This document shows, one piece after another, positions 58,888 to 64,000 of a DNA stretch of 64,000 bases. The notes under the pieces are model-generated. The model did no database searches. It saw nothing but the letters and a program-made list of their open reading frames with translations, and was not told where the DNA came from. The first letter of the stretch is position 1. Every line of letters begins with the position of its first letter. Source of the DNA: an uncultured Clostridia bacterium. Lineage in GTDB: Bacteria; Bacillota; Clostridia; Christensenellales; Aristaeellaceae. The position numbers and the translations under genes were made by a program. The stretch is taken from positions 1-64,000 of the forward strand of contig CAKULG010000007.1 of the NCBI GenBank assembly GCA_934667105.1, read 5' to 3'.

Positions 58888-59601
58888 ATGGCAAGGAGAA
58901 TCATCACCCAGGTCCAGGGCGATTTGACGGGGGACGGGATTCCGGAAATCGTCCGTCTGACGGGCGAACGGATGGAGGATAGCATTGCCTGGACGGAAAT
59001 CGCGCTGGAAATACAGCAGGGGGGCAGTTGCAAGGCGCAGCGCTTCGCCCTGCCGGAAAACGCGGGATACAGCCCGCGGCTGATTTTGGCCCCTATTACC
59101 GCAGCCGATAAGCAGGATGTAATCACGGTCATCGATTCGGGCGGCAGCGGCGGGATTGGGTATTATACCGTTTTTTCTTATTTGGATAATGAATACCGAA
59201 TGATTTTTGATTCCGAAGCCTATGCGGCGGCAAACCCCGCTCGGGTGGATTATGCGGACGGTTACGCCGCCTGGGTGACGGCGGGGGAGACCGCCTACGC
59301 CCTTTCTCTGCTGGGGAAGGGCGCGGCCTATCTGGCGGAATTATACGACGCATCCGGCGTGCTGCGCGCCCCGCAGACGGGCTTCGTTTCGCCTATCGGG
59401 CTGCTTTACCCGGCGGATTTTAATGGGGATGGGCGCATGGAGCTGGCGCTTTACCGGCAGATCAGCGGCTTGTACCGGGCGGACGGCCTGGGCGAATTGA
59501 TCACCGTGCTGCAATGGGACGGCGCGGCCTTTACCCTGTATTGGCAGACGGCGGGGGCGGACGCGGCGGAGGAGCGCCCTGCGGGCGCGCGGGGGGAATA
59601 G
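58888..59601 (+). CDS. FG-GAP/VCBS-like repeat protein of unknown function
   Basis: A 237-aa acidic protein with two Ca-binding-like loops of the FG-GAP kind, GDLTGDGIPEIVRLTG (about 10-25) and ADFNGDGRMELALYR (about 172-186). Beta-strand-rich between them (VITVIDSGGSGGIGYYTVF). No signal peptide or membrane segment. ATG 58888 follows GGAG by nine bases. It ends 14 bp before the convergent AraC gene. Similar proteins occur in spore-forming Firmicutes; function unknown. Confidence 0.75.
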   Translation: MARRIITQVQGDLTGDGIPEIVRLTGERMEDSIAWTEIALEIQQGGSCKAQRFALPENAGYSPRLILAPITAADKQDVITVIDSGGSGGIGYYTVFSYLDNEYRMIFDSEAYAAANPARVDYADGYAAWVTAGETAYALSLLGKGAAYLAELYDASGVLRAPQTGFVSPIGLLYPADFNGDGRMELALYRQISGLYRADGLGELITVLQWDGAAFTLYWQTAGADAAEERPAGARGE

Positions 59602-59614
59602 CGGCCCTTGGGGG

Positions 59615-61486
59615 TTAGGGGGAGCGCGTTTCGCCGTTTTTGCGAAAGGCCAGAGGAGAAACGCCGAAGTGCGCCTTAAACAATCGAGAAAAGTAATTGG
59701 CGTTGGGAAGTCCTGCCGCCGCGGCAATTTCCGCGACGGAGCGATCGGTCATCAACAGCTCTCGCTGGGCCCAATCCAGGCGCATGCCGGCGATATATTC
59801 GGAGAAGCCCACCCCAATCTGATTTTTAAAAAACCGGCTTAACGAATAAACCGACAGGCCGAATTGATCGGCCACCAGCGTCTGGCTCAAATCCGGGTTG
59901 GCGAAATGAAGCTGAAGGAATGAAAGAAGCTGCGCCTTGAGCTCCGCCGACGGCAGCGGCTGGGGCGTTTGGGCGCAGGGCGCGTCCGTCCGGCGAGAAA
60001 GGCAATCGGCGTAGGAAAGATGAATGTCATTTATCTGGCACACGGGGCGGCCGACGGCCAGGCGGGCGCTTTCGCCCAGCTGTTCCGTTAATTGGGCCTG
60101 AAGCCAGGAAAAGAAGGCGTCCGTCTCCCCGCTGCCCATCAGGCAGATAAAGGCCAGCAGCGGCTTGTTGGGGCGATCGATATCCGTGATATACAGCGAT
60201 ACGCCGTATTCCTCCTCCGCCCGGCGGCTCAGGGCCTCCTGCACTTCCGCATTCAGCGGGAAATATTCGGTTGTTCCAACACAGAACTGCCCGTCCTGCC
60301 GAAGCAGGCCCAGCCGTTCCGCCTCGCGCGCGGGCACAGGCACGCCGCGCAGCATGTTGGCCAGCAGCAAATCCATGATCAGCAAATCTTTTTCATTCAG
60401 TTCCCCGGCCATGCGTTCCAGCGCGTTGGAAATAGATTCTATTTCGCTCTCGCTTTCCGTGCCGCCGATTTGACGGCGAATATCCTCGATGGGGCGATAA
60501 TTCAGATAGATCAGCACGGGCAGCAGCAGCGCCAGCGCGGCCAGCGCTCCCCAGAGCGCCAAACGCAGCGCGCTGTAGAATTGATAAAGGCCCGAGGCGA
60601 GCGCCTGAAAGGGGAGCAGGGATACGCATTGAACGGCCTGAGTCAGCCCGCCCGAGGCGTAAAAAACGGCGAAGCGGGAGCCTGAGGCCTGAAAATCGGC
60701 AATCGTTCCTTCCGCCAGGGCGCGGATTTCGCGGGAGTGCAGCGCAGGGTATTCCGCCCCCGCCGCATACAGCACGCGGTTATCCGCCCGGCTCAGCAAA
60801 AGCAATTGCAGCTCCGGCTCTCTTTCGATCATGAAGGCGGGAAGCGCCCCGGAATGAAAGCGAAAGAAAATCAGCGCGCTTGCTTTTTCAGGGCCCAACC
60901 GCTGGGGAATGCCAATGAAAAAAACGCCGTTTCTGCCCTGCTGGGGAAGCGTGGAGAAGAAACGCACCTGCGTTTCCGAGGAGGGGGCGAAAAAGGCGCG
61001 CAGCTCCGCCTCTGCCTCCGGGGAGAATTCAGCCCCGTCCAGCAGCTTATTCGCGTATTCCTGGAGGGAGAGCTTGCTTGAGGTGGTAAGCAGGCAATCA
61101 AGCTGCGGAAAATATACGCCGATATCATAGGCGGCTTCAACGCTTTTTTCGCGAATGAACCGAATGGCCTCCGTATAATAATAAGGGTTGGCGGAAAGGC
61201 GGCCCGTGCTGAGCGCGGCCGCGTCCTTTTCGCTGTTGCGGCTGGCCAGGGCCATGCTGGCGGCGCAGCTATACATTCTGCTCAATTCCTCATCCAGCCG
61301 AGTGGAGACTTCCGCCGTCGTTTTGCCCAGATACGCCTGATTCGCTGCAAGAAGCTGCCGGTACGCACGATTTGTAACCAGGCATAAAAACAAAACGCAG
61401 GGAATGAAAAAAAGCAGCACGCAGGACGAAATCAGCCGAAGCAGATATTTCCGTTTGGTCATCAATCGACGAATTTTTTCCAGCAT
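59615..61486 (-). CDS. Membrane-bound AraC family regulator (system 3)
   Basis: A 623-aa one-component regulator like the one at 45781. Two membrane helices (about 12-35 and 285-310) flank an outside sensor. The C-terminal AraC HTH reads NPDLSQTLVADQFGLSVYSL, DRSVAEIAAAAGLPNANYFS and ends SPLAFRKNGETRSP. Start ATG 61486 (MLEKIRRLM) has GAAGG seven bases upstream; the longer frame crosses the promoter. It is divergent from ABC operon 3, which it presumably activates in response to an external sugar. Confidence 0.92.
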   Translation of the reverse strand: MLEKIRRLMTKRKYLLRLISSCVLLFFIPCVLFLCLVTNRAYRQLLAANQAYLGKTTAEVSTRLDEELSRMYSCAASMALASRNSEKDAAALSTGRLSANPYYYTEAIRFIREKSVEAAYDIGVYFPQLDCLLTTSSKLSLQEYANKLLDGAEFSPEAEAELRAFFAPSSETQVRFFSTLPQQGRNGVFFIGIPQRLGPEKASALIFFRFHSGALPAFMIEREPELQLLLLSRADNRVLYAAGAEYPALHSREIRALAEGTIADFQASGSRFAVFYASGGLTQAVQCVSLLPFQALASGLYQFYSALRLALWGALAALALLLPVLIYLNYRPIEDIRRQIGGTESESEIESISNALERMAGELNEKDLLIMDLLLANMLRGVPVPAREAERLGLLRQDGQFCVGTTEYFPLNAEVQEALSRRAEEEYGVSLYITDIDRPNKPLLAFICLMGSGETDAFFSWLQAQLTEQLGESARLAVGRPVCQINDIHLSYADCLSRRTDAPCAQTPQPLPSAELKAQLLSFLQLHFANPDLSQTLVADQFGLSVYSLSRFFKNQIGVGFSEYIAGMRLDWAQRELLMTDRSVAEIAAAAGLPNANYFSRLFKAHFGVSPLAFRKNGETRSP

Positions 61487-61528
61487 AAGGCCGCCTTCTT
61501 TCTCCAGTTTTCCATATTGCTTGGTTTT

Positions 61529-61557
61529 ATTATACATCGAATCTCCGCCGGACGCAA
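61529..61557 (-). promoter_or_regulatory. Promoter of the AraC regulator (system 3)
   Basis: Minus strand TTGCGT (61557-61552), 17-bp spacer, TATAAT (61534-61529), with TG before the -10 box. Confidence 0.82.
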
Positions 61558-61560
61558 AGG

Positions 61561-61591
61561 AATGAGCCCTCCTTGGAGGGTTCATTTTTTT
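61561..61591 (+). terminator. Terminator-like hairpin in the divergent region
   Basis: AATGAGCCCT pairs with AGGGTTCATT (one G-U), 6-nt loop, then TTTTTTT on the plus strand. No plus-strand gene precedes it. The following sequence to 61751 is AT-rich with no gene. Confidence 0.7.
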
Positions 61592-61751
61592 GCGCCGCCG
61601 CAAGAAAATGCATTTTTGGGGGCGAAAGCCTGAATTTTTTTCAAATGCGTAGAAAAAGGGAAAAAAGCCGTCAAGAAAGGAATAACCATAAAATTACGGC
61701 ATAGAATTAGCCTTATTTTGCATTTTATGTATGTAAAACAAAAAAGTACGA

Positions 61752-61780
61752 TTGCGTCCTTTACTGAAAACGGCTAGACT
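61752..61780 (+). promoter_or_regulatory. Promoter of ABC operon 3
   Basis: TTGCGT (61752-61757), 17-bp spacer, TAGACT (61775-61780), 50 bp before the first permease. The -35 is identical to that of the divergent promoter. Confidence 0.7.
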
Positions 61781-61829
61781 ATAGGCAAACGAACACGGCC
61801 AACGCCATGAAGAAAGGACGCCTGTTTGC

Positions 61830-62774
61830 ATGCAGACACATCGGTATGCCGCCCTTCCGCGCAAGGGAAGCCCCCTCCGGCTGGGCCGGAAAATTTGGAA
61901 GCATCGCGCGTTTTATCTGCTGCTGCTGCCCGCGGTGGCGTATGTGATTCTGTTTTGCTATACGCCGATGTACGGGCTGCAAATCGCCTTTAAGGATTAC
62001 AAGGGCGCGCTGGGGATAGCGGGCAGCCGGTGGGTGGGGCTGAAGCATTTTCGCAGCTTCTTCAACAGCTATAATTTTCTTCAGCTGCTTCGGAACACCC
62101 TGGCGCTTTCCCTTTATTCCCTTGCGGCTGGCTTTCCGCTGCCCATTCTGCTGGCGCTGCTGCTGAATGAAACGAAAAGCCGGTTTAAACGCTTCTCACA
62201 GACGGTGCTTTACGCTCCGCATTTTATCTCCATGGTGGTTATGGTGGGCATGCTCAACACGCTGTTTTCCCCCTCCATGGGCGTGATAAACACCCTGCGG
62301 GAAGCGCTGGGCATGGAACGGTATTATTATATGGCCCAACCCTCCGCCTTCCGCCATTTATATGTGTGGAGCGGCGTGTGGCAAAATATCGGCTGGGACG
62401 CTGTGATTTATCTTGCCGCGCTTTCGGCGGTGGACCCCTCCCTGCACGAGGCGGCCATGATCGACGGCGCAAGCCGCATTCAGCGCATCACGCATATAAA
62501 TTTGCCCACCATTTTGCCCACCATCGTGATTCTTTTCATTATGGCGGTGGGCCGGGTGGCCTCGGTGGGCTATGAAAAGGTGTATCTGCTGCAAAATGAT
62601 CTGAATGTGGATGTGTCCGAGGTGATTTCCACTTATGTATACAAGCGCGGCGTGCTTAATTCCAATTACAGCTTTTCCACCGCCGTGGGGCTGTTTAACA
62701 ATGTGGTGAATATCGCGCTGCTGCTGATGGCAAATTTTATTTCGCGCCGTCTGGGCGAAACCAGCCTGTTTTAA
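61830..62774 (+). CDS. Sugar ABC transporter permease, LplB type (system 3)
   Basis: A 314-aa permease. YTPMYGLQIAFKDYKGALG, the helix NTLALSLYSLAAGFPLPILL and the EAA loop LHEAAMIDGASRIQRITHI (about 198-216) closely follow the system 2 counterpart. It ends LLLMANFISRRLGETSLF. The ribosome-binding site GAAAGGA is about 11 bases upstream, somewhat far. Sixteen bases separate it from the next gene. No ATPase gene is near. Confidence 0.93.
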   Translation: MQTHRYAALPRKGSPLRLGRKIWKHRAFYLLLLPAVAYVILFCYTPMYGLQIAFKDYKGALGIAGSRWVGLKHFRSFFNSYNFLQLLRNTLALSLYSLAAGFPLPILLALLLNETKSRFKRFSQTVLYAPHFISMVVMVGMLNTLFSPSMGVINTLREALGMERYYYMAQPSAFRHLYVWSGVWQNIGWDAVIYLAALSAVDPSLHEAAMIDGASRIQRITHINLPTILPTIVILFIMAVGRVASVGYEKVYLLQNDLNVDVSEVISTYVYKRGVLNSNYSFSTAVGLFNNVVNIALLLMANFISRRLGETSLF

Positions 62775-62789
62775 GGAGGAAAACCGCTT

Positions 62790-63683
62790 ATGCATGCCAT
62801 TCGGGAATCTCGCGGCGACAGAGCGTTCAACGCGGCGAATTCGGCGCTGCTTTGTCTGCTGCTGGCCTGCGTGCTGTATCCGCTGATTTATGTGCTTTCC
62901 TGCTCGGTGAGCAGCCCGGATTATGTGGCCGCGGGCAAGGTGCTGCTGCTGCCCCGGGGGCTGACGCTGAACGGCTACCGGCGCGTGTTTCAAGATTCCA
63001 GCATTGTGACGGGGTATTTGAACACGCTGTATTACACCGTGGTGGGCACGATGATTAACCTGGCGGTTACAGTTCCCGCCGGGTATGCCCTGGCCCAGAA
63101 AACGCTGCCGGGCAGGAACCTCTTTACGGCGCTATTTATGTTCATCATGTATTTTAGCGGAGGGCTGATTCCCACCTTTCTGCTGGTGAACAGCCTGGGC
63201 CTGTATAACACCCGGGCGGTGCTTGTGCTGCTAGGGGCGTTCAGCACCTATAACTGTATCATCTGCCGCACCTTTTTTTCCGGCCTGCCCAGGGAACTGG
63301 AGGAGGCGGCCGCCATCGACGGCTGCGGCAATCTGCGCTGTTTTTTCACAATTGTTCTGCCCCTTTCCCGGGCGCTGCTGGGCGTGATGGTGCTCTATTT
63401 TGCGGTGGCCCATTGGAACAGCTATTTTAACGCGCTGATCTACGTTCTGGATCCGGATAAGCGCCCCTTGCAGCTGGTGCTGCGCAAAATCCTTATCTTG
63501 GAGCAAAGCGCGGTGGATATGCTGGAATCGGGGGACGATGAAGCGCTGCTTAAGCAATTTGAGATGGCGCAGCTGATCAAGTACGCCGTCATCGTCGTTT
63601 CCTCGCTGCCGGTGCTGATTCTGTATCCTTTCCTGCAAAAGTATTTTGATAAGGGCGTGATGCTGGGCTCGGTGAAGGGATAA
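62790..63683 (+). CDS. Sugar ABC transporter permease, LplC/YtcP type (system 3)
   Basis: A 297-aa partner permease. LYPLIYVLSCSVSSPDYVA, MYFSGGLIPTFLLVNSLGL and the EAA loop LEEAAAIDGCGNLRCFFTI (about 168-186) are diagnostic; it ends YPFLQKYFDKGVMLGSVKG. ATG 62790 follows AAGGAGG by nine bases. The loop before the last helix (ESGDDEALLKQFEMAQ) is shorter than in system 2. Confidence 0.93.
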   Translation: MHAIRESRGDRAFNAANSALLCLLLACVLYPLIYVLSCSVSSPDYVAAGKVLLLPRGLTLNGYRRVFQDSSIVTGYLNTLYYTVVGTMINLAVTVPAGYALAQKTLPGRNLFTALFMFIMYFSGGLIPTFLLVNSLGLYNTRAVLVLLGAFSTYNCIICRTFFSGLPRELEEAAAIDGCGNLRCFFTIVLPLSRALLGVMVLYFAVAHWNSYFNALIYVLDPDKRPLQLVLRKILILEQSAVDMLESGDDEALLKQFEMAQLIKYAVIVVSSLPVLILYPFLQKYFDKGVMLGSVKG

Positions 63684-63722
63684 TGCCCAGCGCAAACCCC
63701 CTTTTTATCCCCTTGATTCACA

Positions 63723-63741
63723 GCCCGGAGCGCGCCCGGGC
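63723..63741 (+). terminator. Small hairpin between permease and binding-protein genes
   Basis: GCCCGG / CCGGGC with a 7-nt loop, no U-tract. It may be a processing or stability element. Confidence 0.4.
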
Positions 63742-63772
63742 CGAGAATACATTTTTCTAAGGAGGTGTTCCA

Positions 63773-64000
63773 ATGAAGAAAATTTTCTCCCTGCTGCTGG
63801 CGCTTTCTCTGCTGCTGAGCGGCTTCGCCGCCCTGGCGGAAGGCGCATACCCCGTAACGGAGGAGCCGATCACCGTGAAGGCGCTGGGCACGAATTCCGA
63901 TCCCGCCGCTTTCGCAAAAAACGAAAGGAAAACCTGGAAGCTCCTGGCCGAAATTACCAACGTAAATTTTGAATTCACCGCCATCGACCCCGAGCAGCTA
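63773..64000 (+). CDS. Extracellular solute-binding protein, ABC system 3 (5' part only)
   Basis: The first 76 codons of a sugar-binding protein cut by the window end. Signal peptide at 1-22 (MKKIFSLLLALSLLLSGFAA, cleavage after ALA), again without a lipobox cysteine. The mature part starts EGAYPVTEEPITVKALG and continues KTWKLLAEITNVNFEF, the usual first strand and helix of LplA/YtcQ proteins. RBS AAGGAGG nine bases before ATG 63773. Confidence 0.9.
   Translation, partial: MKKIFSLLLALSLLLSGFAALAEGAYPVTEEPITVKALGTNSDPAAFAKNERKTWKLLAEITNVNFEFTAIDPEQL

Overview
The window is high-GC DNA (roughly 60% by eye) from a low-complexity, densely packed bacterial chromosome. Gene content points to an anaerobic Bacillota of class Clostridia, probably a gut sugar fermenter. 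Pointers are a YlbJ-type sporulation-like membrane protein, a DUF1292 protein, Re-type citrate synthase, ATP-dependent PEP carboxykinase, VanW proteins, AGGAGG ribosome-binding sites, and three lplB/lplC/ytcQ-type sugar ABC operons that lack their own ATPase. This is an inference from gene families, not a species call.

Layout. 1-2.0 kb: a type I restriction-modification hsdS-hsdM pair on the minus strand (hsdM cut by the window edge), with a single-TRD half-size HsdS. 2.2-4.6 kb: an RlmD-like rRNA methyltransferase, a small zinc-ribbon protein and a DUF1003 membrane protein. 4.8-9.7 kb: a GT-C-like membrane glycosyltransferase, GtrA, class II FBP aldolase and a DPM1-like glycosyltransferase. 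9.7-12.9 kb: NYN/OST-HTH protein, uvrC and DUF1292. 13-15 kb: a YlbJ-like protein and an unusual regulator with a sugar-sensor domain followed by a LuxR-type HTH.

15.2-26.9 kb is the most distinctive region. One co-directional run with touching or overlapping genes encodes an MBL-fold hydrolase, an SDR, an IlvD/Edd-type dehydratase, a fumarate-reductase-like flavoprotein, FdrA, a 53-aa split domain, DUF1116, a divergent acetate-kinase-family enzyme, a DUF2877 domain fused in frame to KDPG aldolase, and KDG kinase. It joins a sugar-acid (2-keto-3-deoxy) pathway to the FdrA/DUF1116/DUF2877 trio, known in E. coli from oxamate carbamoyl transfer. The likely logic is dehydration, KDG phosphorylation and KDPG cleavage, plus an acyl- or carbamoyl-phosphate made by the trio and cashed in for ATP by the kinase. 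The substrate is unknown.

27-30.2 kb: an AlaX-type editing protein, a MATE exporter and thymidine kinase (one minus-strand operon). 30.5-32.8 kb: a membrane GGDEF/HD-GYP protein. 33-38.8 kb: ABC system 1 (two permeases and a binding protein, minus strand) with a divergent LacI regulator, ACGT-centred operators, and a 79-bp tandem repeat of structured promoter/hairpin units in front of lacI. 38.8-41.6 kb: an L,D-transpeptidase, an AT-rich stretch, two tandem VanW paralogues and tRNA-Arg(CCG). 42-49.5 kb: ABC system 2 with a membrane AraC regulator and a serine hydrolase. 49.7-53.4 kb: pckA, an SGNH hydrolase and a rhomboid-like protein. 53.6-58.7 kb: an oxidative half-TCA operon (Re-citrate synthase, GntR regulator, aconitase, isocitrate dehydrogenase) leading to 2-oxoglutarate. 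58.9-64 kb: a repeat-type hypothetical protein, another membrane AraC regulator and ABC system 3, truncated by the window end.

The main candidates for something undescribed are (i) a structured promoter-leader element in three places (12.9, 36.9-37.2 and 41.4 kb), always pointing at the gene downstream and showing compensatory base changes, and (ii) the FdrA-type sugar-acid operon with its in-frame DUF2877-aldolase fusion. All calls were made by reading the sequence; no database search was run.
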